Part shown: positions 24,848 to 33,253 of the stretch, one piece after another
Layout of the letters: each line of letters starts with the position of its first letter
Position numbering within the stretch: position 1 is the first letter of the stretch
NCBI RefSeq assembly: GCF_900187185.1
Contig: NZ_LT906465.1
Location: 1,798,001-1,862,000 of the forward strand
Direction: 5' to 3'
DNA: 64,000 nt
From: Chryseobacterium taklimakanense
GTDB lineage: Bacteria; Bacteroidota; Bacteroidia; Flavobacteriales; Weeksellaceae
The notes under the pieces: model-generated
What the model saw: only the letters and a program-made list of their open reading frames with translations
What the model was told of the DNA's origin: nothing
The model's database searches: none
Position numbers and translations under genes: made by a program

Positions 24848-26041
24848 ATGAAAAGACTGTTTATCTTTGCCACTCTTTTAAGCTTTGGTTTTATATTCTG
24901 TCAAAAGCAGGTGCAGCGGGCAACTGTAGCCTTTTTAAATGTTGAAAACGTTTGGGATACCATCCCGTCAGCGGATTATATCGACGGAACTTTACCGCTC
25001 AATAACCCGAGGTTTCACCGGAGTGTACCAATCGATTCTTTAAAGTATCTTCCCGTAACTGAAGATTATAAAGGTGTTTGGAGCGATTCTCTACTTATCG
25101 GTAAAAAAGTAATCAGGCATCAGATCCTCGCCGACGAATTCACTCCAAAAAGCCCTAAGAATTACAATACCAAAGTTTTTAATCAGAAACTGAACAATAT
25201 TACAAAAGTAATTTCAGAGCTTGGTAGGCAGTACACGAATAACGCTCCTGTAATTGTCGGACTTATTGAAGTGGAAAACAGGCAGGTTGTGGAAGCGATT
25301 GTAAAACATCCCACCCTTGCAAAATACGATTATGGGATCGTTCATTATAATTCTTATGATGCCAGAGGAATTGATGTCGCAATCATCTACCAAAAGAAAA
25401 GATTTGTACCCACGAAAACTTATAAAAAAGAAGTTGTAAACTTTGATGATGAGGGCAAAAGGTCATACACCAGAGATATTTTGGTGGCAGAAGGCCTTTT
25501 GGATGGTGAGAAAATCGCTGTATTCATGAATCACTGGCCGTCCAGAAGTGGTGGTGAAGCAAGATCGATGGCGAGGAGAAATGCTGCGGCTGCAGTTTTG
25601 AAAAAAGAAATGGATAGGCTGAGAAAAGAAGATCCTTCGGTTAAGCTTTTTGCGATGGGCGATTTCAATGACCATCCCGTGAGCCCGTCACTTAAAAAAC
25701 ACCTTGGCGCTGTAGGTGACCCGAAAGAGCTTTCTGATTCTTCACCGTATTATAACTTAATGACAAAACTTTACAAGGCCGGCGTAGCTTCACTGGCTTA
25801 CCGTGATGCACCGAATCTATTTGACCAAATCATCGTTTCCAAAAACTTGGTTTCTGATAAAATTTCTGATAAATATTCAATTTTCAAGGCTGAAATTTAC
25901 GCTCCGCCTTATATGATAACCCGAGAGGGGCAGTGGAAGGGTTACCCGTTCCGCTCATGGAGTGGCGATGTGTATACAGGTGGGTACAGCGACCACTTTC
26001 CGGCCGTCGCGGTGGTACAGCGAGAATTTGTAAAGAAATAA
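24848..26041 (+). CDS. Secreted endonuclease/exonuclease/phosphatase family protein
   Basis: 397 residues starting at 24848 with a signal peptide MKRLFIFATLLSFGFIFCQ. EEP-fold catalytic motifs are all present: FLNVENVWDT (Asn, Glu), VGLIEVENR (Glu), HYNSYDARGIDVAIIYQ, MNHWPSR (His), GDFNDHP (Asp, Asn) and YSDHFPAVA (Asp-His) near the C-terminus. Such enzymes cut phosphodiester or phosphomonoester bonds with Mg2+. With export signal and a divergent TonB receptor/DUF5689 pair, extracellular nucleic acid or phosphodiester degradation is likely; sphingomyelinase-like activity is an alternative within the same fold. Confidence 0.85.
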   Translation: MKRLFIFATLLSFGFIFCQKQVQRATVAFLNVENVWDTIPSADYIDGTLPLNNPRFHRSVPIDSLKYLPVTEDYKGVWSDSLLIGKKVIRHQILADEFTPKSPKNYNTKVFNQKLNNITKVISELGRQYTNNAPVIVGLIEVENRQVVEAIVKHPTLAKYDYGIVHYNSYDARGIDVAIIYQKKRFVPTKTYKKEVVNFDDEGKRSYTRDILVAEGLLDGEKIAVFMNHWPSRSGGEARSMARRNAAAAVLKKEMDRLRKEDPSVKLFAMGDFNDHPVSPSLKKHLGAVGDPKELSDSSPYYNLMTKLYKAGVASLAYRDAPNLFDQIIVSKNLVSDKISDKYSIFKAEIYAPPYMITREGQWKGYPFRSWSGDVYTGGYSDHFPAVAVVQREFVKK

Positions 26042-26049
26042 AAAATCAG

Positions 26050-26070
26050 CCGCAGCAATGCGGTTTTTTT
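26050..26070 (+). terminator. Terminator after the nuclease gene
   Basis: CCGCA and TGCGG arms with a GCAA tetraloop and seven Ts. Confidence 0.8.
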
Positions 26071-26110
26071 GGCTCTTAATTTGCTGATTATTAATTCGTA
26101 AATTCTTATT

Positions 26111-26524
26111 ATGAAAAAGGCATTTTACCTGTTAGCGCTTCTGGCAGTCTTTACCATAAGCTGCACGCCGCAAAAACCAAATCCGGAAAATCAGACCGTA
26201 ATGAAACCGGAGAAAAATGATGACGGCGAGTGGGATATTGATGTGATCGACTCTCAATATGATTATTTCCTGAACGCCATTGCCAAACCGATGAGCATGT
26301 ACACCGAATCTTACCTGAAAACCAGAAATCAGTTTTTGGTGAGCGAATGGAATTCTTACTACTACAGCGGCCGCTATCGGAATGTTATCGAATCAGCGAT
26401 TGATTATGATCCCAATGAAAATTATGGTTTAAAGTTCGAGTACAAACTTTACCAGGTTTTCGCCTACGTGCACTGGAAATACGGCTTACGAATGCAGGGC
26501 TTAAGTGCGACAGACCGGCGATGA
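26111..26524 (+). CDS. DUF6146-like lipoprotein
   Basis: 137 residues. Lipoprotein signal with lipobox TISC (Cys at about 18), a short Pro/Asn/Lys linker, then a conserved-looking domain: IDVIDSQYDYFLNAIAKP, MSMYTESYLKTRNQFLVSEWN, YYSGRYRNVIESAIDYDPNENYGLKFEYKLYQVFAYV (landmarks at residues 47-125). I associate this pattern with DUF6146 of flavobacteria; function unknown. Its terminator overlaps the end of convergent sufS. Confidence 0.6.
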   Translation: MKKAFYLLALLAVFTISCTPQKPNPENQTVMKPEKNDDGEWDIDVIDSQYDYFLNAIAKPMSMYTESYLKTRNQFLVSEWNSYYYSGRYRNVIESAIDYDPNENYGLKFEYKLYQVFAYVHWKYGLRMQGLSATDRR

Positions 26525-26543
26525 AAATAAATTTCATAAAAAA

Positions 26544-27764
26544 TCAGCTCAGCATTCGCTGGGCTTTTTTTACGCCCTCGGCCAAAGCATCGATCTCTTC
26601 GAAAGTATTATAAACCGCAAAACTTGCACGTACCGTTCCGGCAATTTTATAATAATCCATAATCGGCTGAGTGCAGTGGTGCCCTGTTCTTACTGCAATC
26701 CCCATTTTATCCAGGATCATCCCCGCATCTGAAGCAATTCCCGCACCTTCTAATGTGAAGGAAACCACACCAGTGCGTTTTGCTTTCTCACCATAGATTT
26801 TTAGATTTTCTATTTCCAGGAGTTTTTTTTGAGCGTACTCCAGAAGGGCATTTTCATGGTTTTGAATATTTTCGTGACCGATGCTTTCAATAAAATCTAC
26901 AGCTGCTCCCAGAGCAATATTGCCGCCAACATTAGGTGTGCCGGCTTCAAATTTAAAAGGGAGGTCAGCATAAGTTGTGCCGTCAAAGGAGCAGGTCGCG
27001 ATCATCTCGCCGCCACCATGGAAAGGCTGAATTTTCCTCAGGATATCTTCTTTGCCGTAAAGAATTCCGACACCCATAGGCGCGTACATTTTGTGTCCTG
27101 AAAAGGCGAAGAAATCGCAGTCCATCCTCTGCACATCTATTGCGAAATGAGGTGCTGACTGGGCGCCGTCGATCACAATAAAGGCACCTGAATTTTTTCT
27201 TGTTTTTGAAATGATTTCTTCGATTGGGTTTAAGATTCCCAATGCATTGGAAACGTGGTTTACGGAGACAATTTTTGTTTTTTCGTTTAAATGTTTATCT
27301 AAAAAATCGAGTTGAAGGATGCCGTTTTCATCCATTGGGATCACCTTCAGCTTTGCGCCGGTCCTTTCGCACAGCATTTGCCAGGGAACGATGTTGGAAT
27401 GGTGTTCCAGATGAGAAATAATGATTTCGTCGCCGGCTTTTATTTCTTGGGTTAAAGCGTAAGCCAGAAGATTGATGCTTTCCGTCGTTCCTCTGGTGAA
27501 AATCACCTCGTAATCATGCTTAGCATTGATGAACTTCTGAATTTTCCTCCGTGAAAGCTCCATTTCCTCAGTAGCCAACTGGCTTAAAGTGTGGATGCCA
27601 CGGTGGACGTTGGCATTGAGGGTTTCGTAATATTTGGTCCAGCTTTCAATCACCGAAACAGGCTTTTGCGAAGTGGCAGCATTATCAAAGTAAACCAATG
27701 GTTTGCCATTGATCTGCTGCTGAAGAATCGGGAATTGTGACCGGATGTACTGTAAATTGAACAT
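26544..27764 (-). CDS. sufS: Cysteine desulfurase SufS
   Basis: 406 residues, typical SufS length. YFDNAATSQKP near the N-terminus, VHRGIHTLS, FTRGTTESINLLA, EHHSNIVPWQ, VDGAQSAPH, the PLP lysine in SGHKMYAPMGVGILYG and the active-site Cys in RTGHHCTQPIM. The persulfide-forming Cys sits in a short lobe, as in the SufS (group II) type rather than IscS. It supplies sulfur for Fe-S cluster assembly. The other suf genes are not adjacent on this side. Promoter box at 27785-27792. Confidence 0.93.
   Translation of the reverse strand: MFNLQYIRSQFPILQQQINGKPLVYFDNAATSQKPVSVIESWTKYYETLNANVHRGIHTLSQLATEEMELSRRKIQKFINAKHDYEVIFTRGTTESINLLAYALTQEIKAGDEIIISHLEHHSNIVPWQMLCERTGAKLKVIPMDENGILQLDFLDKHLNEKTKIVSVNHVSNALGILNPIEEIISKTRKNSGAFIVIDGAQSAPHFAIDVQRMDCDFFAFSGHKMYAPMGVGILYGKEDILRKIQPFHGGGEMIATCSFDGTTYADLPFKFEAGTPNVGGNIALGAAVDFIESIGHENIQNHENALLEYAQKKLLEIENLKIYGEKAKRTGVVSFTLEGAGIASDAGMILDKMGIAVRTGHHCTQPIMDYYKIAGTVRASFAVYNTFEEIDALAEGVKKAQRMLS
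26546..26575. terminator. Shared terminator overlapping the sufS 3' end
   Basis: AGCTCAGC and GCTGGGCT arms around ATTC with TTTTTTT after it on the forward strand; the reverse strand has TTTTTT too. The hairpin lies inside the last codons of sufS (AQRMLS and stop), so terminator and coding sequence overlap. Confidence 0.75.
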
Positions 27765-27784
27765 TGCTCTTATTTAGAATGGTT

Positions 27785-27792
27785 CAAATTTA
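27785..27792 (-). promoter_or_regulatory. -7 box of sufS
   Basis: Reverse-strand TAAATTTG, 21 bp upstream of the sufS ATG. Perfect TAnnTTTG match. Confidence 0.6.
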
Positions 27793-27808
27793 CGGAATAT
27801 TTTCCGCA

Positions 27809-27882
27809 ATAGGGATAGTAGCGGAAATCCTTTTGTATGAAATGGAAAAGCGGGGCACAAAAGATTGCAGCGGATAGCCCGG
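27809..27882. repeat. Flavobacterial-type dispersed intergenic repeat, copy B
   Basis: Starts AATAGGGATAGTAGCGG, continues AAATCCTTTTGTATG, then GGCACAAAAGATTGCAGCGG and ends ATAGCCCGG. The pair ATCCTTTTGT/ACAAAAGAT forms a stem, closed outside by GGGATA...-type and TAGCCC-type edges. Shares GATTGCAGCGG and AGCCCGG words with copy A at 6080-6173. It lies in the 244-bp spacer between sufS and the serine hydrolase gene, just upstream of the sufS promoter. Confidence 0.6.
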
Positions 27883-28008
27883 TTTTGTAAAATGCGTGGT
27901 TTATGGGTTGGCTTTACAAAAATTGCCCTTACTGAAATTAAAGAAAGCTGCGCCCAATCCTTCGGACACGCAATGCTAATTTTATCTGGCAGAAATTATT
28001 TCTGAAAT

Positions 28009-29139
28009 TTAAAAATTATCCGCCACCTGATTGACAATAAACTCCACCTGAACGGGTCTTCCCTTTTTATCTTTTGGCTGATTGTCGTAGCTTCCGGTCC
28101 TTACGATGACCATTTGTTTTTCGGGAACCACGATGATATACTGGCCCAGAAGTCCCCAAAAATAATAGTGTTTGTATTTCGCATCCTGATTGATCCAAAG
28201 TCCCATGCCGTAAGCTTCGTTTGAGAGCTTGGTGGGCGTGCGCATTTGTTGGATGAAATTCCTGTTGAAAAGCTGCAGGGAATCTACTTTTCCGTCGTTG
28301 AGCATTAATTGCCCCAGTTTAGCAAAATCCCTTGGAATGGCGTTGATGCAGCAGAAAGTTTTTTCCATTCCGTTGTCGTCGGTGTTCCATTCGGCGTTGT
28401 GCTCCATTCCCAGCGGTTGCCATATTTTAGATGAAAGGTAGCTTGCCAGAGGTTGGTTAACCGCTTTGCGGACCGCAAACCCTAAAAGCTGCGTTGCGCC
28501 GCTTTGATACTGGAATCTTGTCCCCGGCATTTCTTTAAAACCTTTCAGAAAGACGGCTTCTGCCAGGCTGTTGCCGTAATAAGCCTTTGCATTTGGAGTA
28601 AATGGATTTTTGTAATCCTCGTTCCAGTTCAGCCCGGCTTCCATTTTTGCCAGGTTTTCCAGAGTGAGGTTTTTCCCAAGTTCAACATTGGCGTAGTTGT
28701 CGTAAAAATCGGAATAAAGCTCATTTTGTGATTTTATTTTGCCGTCATCTATGGCTTTTCCGTATAAAAGTACGGTGACTGCCTTGGCCATCGAAAAAGA
28801 ATTGGTTTTCGAATCTTTAGTATAGCCATCCCAATACTCTTCGTGGAGTAATTTTCCGTTTTTTATAATGAGAAAAGAAGCGGTTTTGCTTGCCTTCAAA
28901 TCTCTTAATAATTTCTCGGGAAGTTTCTTTTTATTATAATTCTCATCTTTTTGCCATGGTTTTGCGGTGCCGGCAATTACTGTATGGCTCGGAAAAAGAC
29001 CGCCGTCGTCAATCGTTGCGCTGTTCTCGCCGCGCAAATAAGTTTTCGCGATACCTTTAAAAAGATATTCGTACCGGAATGTGTAGGCAAGTACCACAAT
29101 AACTGCCAGAAAAACGGCTATTCCCTTTAAGATTTTCAC
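28009..29139 (-). CDS. Serine hydrolase (beta-lactamase / class C PBP-like)
   Basis: 376 residues from a GTG at 29139 (MKILKGIAVFLAVIVVL). The frame stays open to 29241, but that extension would cross the glyS terminator and lacks family resemblance, so GTG is preferred. One N-terminal membrane anchor, then a serine-hydrolase domain with the catalytic SxxK tetrad in NSFSMAKAV, the Tyr of YQSGATQLLG (YxS) and a late His region. Likely anchored in the inner membrane or exported with its domain in the periplasm. Substrate unknown: peptidoglycan peptides, D-amino-acid esters or other esters are all possible for this family (PF00144 type). Confidence 0.82.
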   Translation of the reverse strand: MKILKGIAVFLAVIVVLAYTFRYEYLFKGIAKTYLRGENSATIDDGGLFPSHTVIAGTAKPWQKDENYNKKKLPEKLLRDLKASKTASFLIIKNGKLLHEEYWDGYTKDSKTNSFSMAKAVTVLLYGKAIDDGKIKSQNELYSDFYDNYANVELGKNLTLENLAKMEAGLNWNEDYKNPFTPNAKAYYGNSLAEAVFLKGFKEMPGTRFQYQSGATQLLGFAVRKAVNQPLASYLSSKIWQPLGMEHNAEWNTDDNGMEKTFCCINAIPRDFAKLGQLMLNDGKVDSLQLFNRNFIQQMRTPTKLSNEAYGMGLWINQDAKYKHYYFWGLLGQYIIVVPEKQMVIVRTGSYDNQPKDKKGRPVQVEFIVNQVADNF

Positions 29140-29166
29140 TGTAAACAGATTTGAAAACAAATTTAA

Positions 29167-29194
29167 ATAAAAAAGCCCCGAAAAGTCGGAGCTT
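29167..29194 (-). terminator. Terminator after glyS
   Basis: On the reverse strand AAGC-TCCGA and TCGG-GGCTT arms around CTTT (one mismatch) followed by TTTTTTA. It separates glyS from the serine hydrolase gene. Confidence 0.75.
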
Positions 29195-29300
29195 GATTTA
29201 TATTTTGAATAGATTTTTGCGACACAAAGCGCACCGGGCATTCACAAAGCATACAAAATTTATTATATGTACCGTGGAACAGAGTCAATAAACTTGCAGA

Positions 29301-30842
29301 TTAAATTTTAGAAAGCAGGTTTCTGAAATTGGTTTTCTCGTCGATAATTCTTCTCAAATCGGCCACCTGAACCCTTTCCTGCTGCATGGTATCACGGTCC
29401 CTAAGAGTTACCGTATGATCTGTTAACGAATCATGGTCGATGGTGATGCAGAACGGTGTTCCAAGGGCGTCATTTCTTCTGTAACGTTTACCAATGCTGT
29501 CTTTTTCCTCGTAGATGAGGTTGAAATCGTATTTCAGATCGTTGAAAATTTTCTCAGCATATTCGCCCAGTCCGTCTTTTTTCATCAAAGGTAAAATCGC
29601 GGCTTTTACCGGAGCCAATGCCGGCGGAAGTGAAAGTACAGTTCTTTCGGAACCGTCTTCCAAAACTTCATCTTTCAGGCAGTGCGACATCAGTGCAAGG
29701 AACATTCTGTCGAGTCCTATTGAGGTTTCCACCACATAGGGCGTGTAATTTTCGTTTCTTTCCGGATCGAAATACTGTAATTTTCTGCCAGAGTGCTGTT
29801 CGTGGGCACTTAAATCGAAATCAGTTCTGGAGTGGATGCCTTCCAGTTCTTTAAAACCAAATGGAAATTTGAACTCAATATCAGTAGCAGCGTTTGCATA
29901 ATGGGCCAGTTTTTCATGGTCGTGAAATTTGTAGTTTTCTTCACCCAAACCTAAAGCCAAATGCCAGTTGAGGCGTTTTTGCTTCCATTCTTCATAATGT
30001 TTCAGTTCGGTTCCCGGCTGCACGAAAAACTGCATTTCCATCTGCTCGAATTCGCGCATTCTGAAGATAAACTGCCGCGCAACAATCTCATTCCTGAAGG
30101 CTTTGCCGATCTGTGCAATACCAAACGGGAGCTTATGCCTGGAAGTCTTCTGAACATTTAAAAAGTTAACGAAAATACCCTGCGCAGTTTCCGGACGCAG
30201 GTACAGATCCATCGCGTTGTCTGCTGATGCTCCGAGTTTTGTGCCGAACATGAGGTTGAACTGCCTTACATCCGTCCAGTTCTTGGAACCGGTGTCAGGG
30301 TCGGCTATTTCAAGCTCTTCAATCAATGCTTTTACATCAGCAAGGTTTTCTGTTTCCAGGGATTTTGCCATTCTGGAAAGGATGGTTTTCTGCCTTTCAC
30401 GGTATTCCATCACCCTGGCGTTTGTGTTTTCAAACTGTTCTTTTTCGAAAGCGTCACCAAAACGTTTCGCAGCTTTTTCTATTTCTTTCTGGGCTTTGTC
30501 TTCCAGTTTTGCGCAGTAATCTTCAATCAAAACGTCGGCGCGGAAACGTTTTTTGGAATCTTTGTTATCGATTAACGGATCATTGAATGCATCCACGTGC
30601 CCGGAAGCTTTCCAGGTGGTTGGGTGCATGAGGATGGCAGCGTCGATCCCCACAATGTTTTCGTTCAGCTGAACCATCGCTTTCCACCAGTACTGCTTGA
30701 TATTGTTTTTCAGCTCGGCGCCGTTCTGACCGTAGTCGTAAACCGCTGAAAGCCCGTCATATATCTCTGAACTTGGGAATATAAAACCGTATTCTTTTGC
30801 GTGAGAAATCACCTTCCTGAAAACATCTTCCTGTTTTGCCAT
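29301..30842 (-). CDS. glyS: Glycine-tRNA ligase, alpha2 type
   Basis: 513 residues from the ATG at 30842 (MAKQEDVFRKVISHAKEYGF); a start 24 bp upstream adds only MCKFYFKI. Class II synthetase of the dimeric (eukaryal/archaeal-like) GlyRS type: DYGQNGAELKNNIKQYWW in motif 1 region, RPETAQGIFVNFLN, FRNEIVARQFIFRMREFEQMEMQFF (motif 2), GLDRMFLAL (motif 3), and a C-terminal anticodon-binding domain with LPPALAPVKAAILPL. Charges tRNA-Gly; a tRNA-Gly(GCC) gene is in this window at 18.3 kb. Insertions at 170-200 are helical. Confidence 0.95.
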   Translation of the reverse strand: MAKQEDVFRKVISHAKEYGFIFPSSEIYDGLSAVYDYGQNGAELKNNIKQYWWKAMVQLNENIVGIDAAILMHPTTWKASGHVDAFNDPLIDNKDSKKRFRADVLIEDYCAKLEDKAQKEIEKAAKRFGDAFEKEQFENTNARVMEYRERQKTILSRMAKSLETENLADVKALIEELEIADPDTGSKNWTDVRQFNLMFGTKLGASADNAMDLYLRPETAQGIFVNFLNVQKTSRHKLPFGIAQIGKAFRNEIVARQFIFRMREFEQMEMQFFVQPGTELKHYEEWKQKRLNWHLALGLGEENYKFHDHEKLAHYANAATDIEFKFPFGFKELEGIHSRTDFDLSAHEQHSGRKLQYFDPERNENYTPYVVETSIGLDRMFLALMSHCLKDEVLEDGSERTVLSLPPALAPVKAAILPLMKKDGLGEYAEKIFNDLKYDFNLIYEEKDSIGKRYRRNDALGTPFCITIDHDSLTDHTVTLRDRDTMQQERVQVADLRRIIDEKTNFRNLLSKI

Positions 30843-31043
30843 AATCTTAAAATAGAATTTGCACAAAAATAGGGATTTTAAAATGATTTTATAAAAGAAA
30901 AGGCAGCCTCAATTGCATCTCATCAAAGGTTTTTAACTGAAGATAATCGTCAAAACTATAAAAATCTACACCTCACCGAAGCGGTTTGGCAATTCAAATA
31001 AGAACGGGTTGATTACTTAATTTTACTAAGAGAAACGATTACA

Positions 31044-32114
31044 TTATTTTTTCCCTTTTTCGATACGGATATTTTGATTTTTTTGATTTTCGAGCTGCAA
31101 TCTCAGTGCATTGATCTGATTCTGTAAATATTCGATATCTGTATTGTTCCTCGCCGTTTTGGAATAATGCCAGATCAGGTTGATGTCTTTTATCATCTGG
31201 TCATGCTGCAGAAGTTCATCTTTTGGAATGAATGTGCTGTCATTCAGAATGGTGATGTCCAGATATTTTTTATTGTTATTTTCAAAAGCTCTATAATTAA
31301 GGATAGCGATTTCCGGATTTTTCTCCCTGATGCGCTTTATATAGTTATCGGCTCTTTGTTTCAGGTTTTCGTCATTCCATTTTTTTATGGTGAAGAATAG
31401 GCTGGGCAAAACCGCAAGAATCGAAAGAACTGTAACGAGAATTGACGCGTTTCTGTTCATCTTGTTGTCTTTTTCCAGATAATATTTCTGATAGCCGAGA
31501 ATTATACTTAAGATCCACGTGCCCACGCCGATAAAAACACAATTAATCAGATAAAAATATAACCCACCCAAGAAATATTCCCAGTTCAGGTTCGCCAGTC
31601 CGTAACCTGCGGTACAAAGCGGCGGAATACAGGCTGTGGCAACCGCAACCCCGGCAATAACCTTAATCGCCTCTTTTCTGGTAATTCCCAAAAACCATGC
31701 AAACCCACCGAAAAGCGCCAGAAAACAGTCGAAGACGGTAGCATCCTTAAAAGCTGCCAACTGTGAGGTTTCTGAATGAAATGGAGTGATGACAAAGTAA
31801 ACTGTTGACGCCAAAAGGCCGGTTAAGACCATAATTGTCCAGTTCCAGAGCGAAAGTTTGATGAGGCCTTTGGCTTTGATGGAAAGCCCGAAAGCCAAAC
31901 CAACCACCGGCCCCATCAGCGGTGAAATGAGCATTGCCCCAATCACTGCCGCGGGAGAATTGATGTTGAGCCCCACACAGGCAATACCCATGGAAAGCAC
32001 CAGCAGCCAAAGATTGTGCCCCCGGAAATATACCCCTTCCTCGATCTCGGCGTAAGTTTGTTTTTCTTCTTCCTCCTTCGGGAGACGCAGGGTATTTTTA
32101 AAACTGTAAGGCAT
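31044..32114 (-). CDS. DUF389 family membrane protein
   Basis: 356 residues from the ATG at 32114. Residues 20-245 hold about six membrane helices with the DUF389 signature: SPAAVIGAMLISPLMGPVVGLAFGLSI and GVAVATACIPPLCTAGYGL (both Pro/Gly-rich re-entrant-like segments), then YFYLINCVFIGVGTWIL. The C-terminal 110 residues are soluble and end in a coiled coil (IEYLQNQINALRLQLENQ). Related to the TIGR00341/TIGR00271 uncharacterised proteins; transport function is not established. Flanked by 177 bp and 110 bp spacers without other features. Confidence 0.82.
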   Translation of the reverse strand: MPYSFKNTLRLPKEEEEKQTYAEIEEGVYFRGHNLWLLVLSMGIACVGLNINSPAAVIGAMLISPLMGPVVGLAFGLSIKAKGLIKLSLWNWTIMVLTGLLASTVYFVITPFHSETSQLAAFKDATVFDCFLALFGGFAWFLGITRKEAIKVIAGVAVATACIPPLCTAGYGLANLNWEYFLGGLYFYLINCVFIGVGTWILSIILGYQKYYLEKDNKMNRNASILVTVLSILAVLPSLFFTIKKWNDENLKQRADNYIKRIREKNPEIAILNYRAFENNNKKYLDITILNDSTFIPKDELLQHDQMIKDINLIWHYSKTARNNTDIEYLQNQINALRLQLENQKNQNIRIEKGKK

Positions 32115-32200
32115 CAAAATCGGTTTTAAACAAAATTATCTAAAAATTCGCGAAAGAGAAATCTAGATGAAATAAACTTTTATTAAAATCAGGAATTCAG

Positions 32201-32208
32201 TAAATTTG
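32201..32208 (+). promoter_or_regulatory. -7 box of pyrD
   Basis: TAAATTTG only 16 bp before the pyrD ATG, implying a very short 5' leader. Perfect TAnnTTTG match. Confidence 0.6.
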
Positions 32209-32224
32209 CAAAACCTTTTTTTCA

Positions 32225-33244
32225 ATGTACAAAAGCATCATCCGTCCTTTTCTCTTCAAACTCGATCCAGAAAAAGCGCACCACCTTACATTTTCAGTGC
32301 TTAAAAAACTTGGTTTTCTCTCAAAATATTTTTTGGCTAAACCCGTTGAAGACAAACGCCTGGAACGTGAAGTTTTTGGCCTTAAATTCAAAAATCCGGT
32401 AGGCTTGGCTGCGGGTTTGGATAAAGATGCCGTTGCCTTCAAGGAGCTTTCTGATCTCGGATTTGGATTTATTGAGATAGGCACGCTTACGCCAAAAGCA
32501 CAGCCCGGCAATGATAAAAAAAGGCTTTTCAGATTGGTTGAAGATTCCGGCATCATCAACAGAATGGGTTTTAATAATGGTGGAGTAGATGCGGCTGTAG
32601 AGCGCCTTAAGAAAAACAAAAACGTACTCATCGGCGGAAATATTGGTAAAAACAAAGTCACGCCGAATGAAGAAGCGGTCAACGATTATAAGATCTGTTT
32701 CGGGAAACTGTTTGATTATGTGGATTATTTTGTGGTAAACGTTTCTTCGCCTAACACCCCAAATCTTCGTGCGCTACAGGATAAGGAACCGTTAACTAAG
32801 CTTTTAGGTGAGCTTCAGAGGATGAATTTGGAAAAGCCCAAGCAAAAACCAATTCTCCTGAAAATTGCCCCTGATTTGACCGAGGAGCAGCTTCTTGATA
32901 TCATAGATATTGTAAAGGATACCAAAATCGCAGGCGTAATCGCAACCAATACCACGCTATCGCGCGAAGGATTGAGGTCTGAAAACAAAAAAGAAACCGG
33001 CGGGCTTTCCGGGAAGCCACTGGCGAAACGCTCCACTGAGGTCATTCGTTTCCTGTCGGAAAAGAGTGGTAAAGCATTCCCCATCATCGGTGTCGGTGGA
33101 ATTCATACTGCAGAAGATGCGCTCGAGAAACTGGAAGCCGGCGCAAGCCTTGTTCAGCTCTATACCGGATTTATTTATGAAGGCCCGCAGCTGATTAGAG
33201 AAATAAACCAGGCGCTGTTAAGTCCGCGAAAATCAAATTCGTAG
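32225..33244 (+). CDS. pyrD: Dihydroorotate dehydrogenase (quinone), class 2
   Basis: 339 residues. The N-terminal helical segment [28 protein letters not shown] is the membrane-associated domain of class 2 enzymes. FMN-barrel motifs: [52 protein letters not shown] with the catalytic Ser, [46 protein letters not shown]. It oxidises dihydroorotate to orotate in pyrimidine synthesis, passing electrons to quinones at the inner membrane. Monocistronic and convergent with the DUF445 gene. Confidence 0.95.
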   Translation: MYKSIIRPFLFKLDPEKAHHLTFSVLKKLGFLSKYFLAKPVEDKRLEREVFGLKFKNPVGLAAGLDKDAVAFKELSDLGFGFIEIGTLTPKAQPGNDKKRLFRLVEDSGIINRMGFNNGGVDAAVERLKKNKNVLIGGNIGKNKVTPNEEAVNDYKICFGKLFDYVDYFVVNVSSPNTPNLRALQDKEPLTKLLGELQRMNLEKPKQKPILLKIAPDLTEEQLLDIIDIVKDTKIAGVIATNTTLSREGLRSENKKETGGLSGKPLAKRSTEVIRFLSEKSGKAFPIIGVGGIHTAEDALEKLEAGASLVQLYTGFIYEGPQLIREINQALLSPRKSNS

Positions 33245-33253
33245 CCCCAAATT

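Noticed and set aside
29140-29241. N-terminal extension of the serine hydrolase
   Set aside because: The extension would be translated from the glyS terminator hairpin and lacks a signal sequence; the GTG at 29139 starts a proper membrane anchor.
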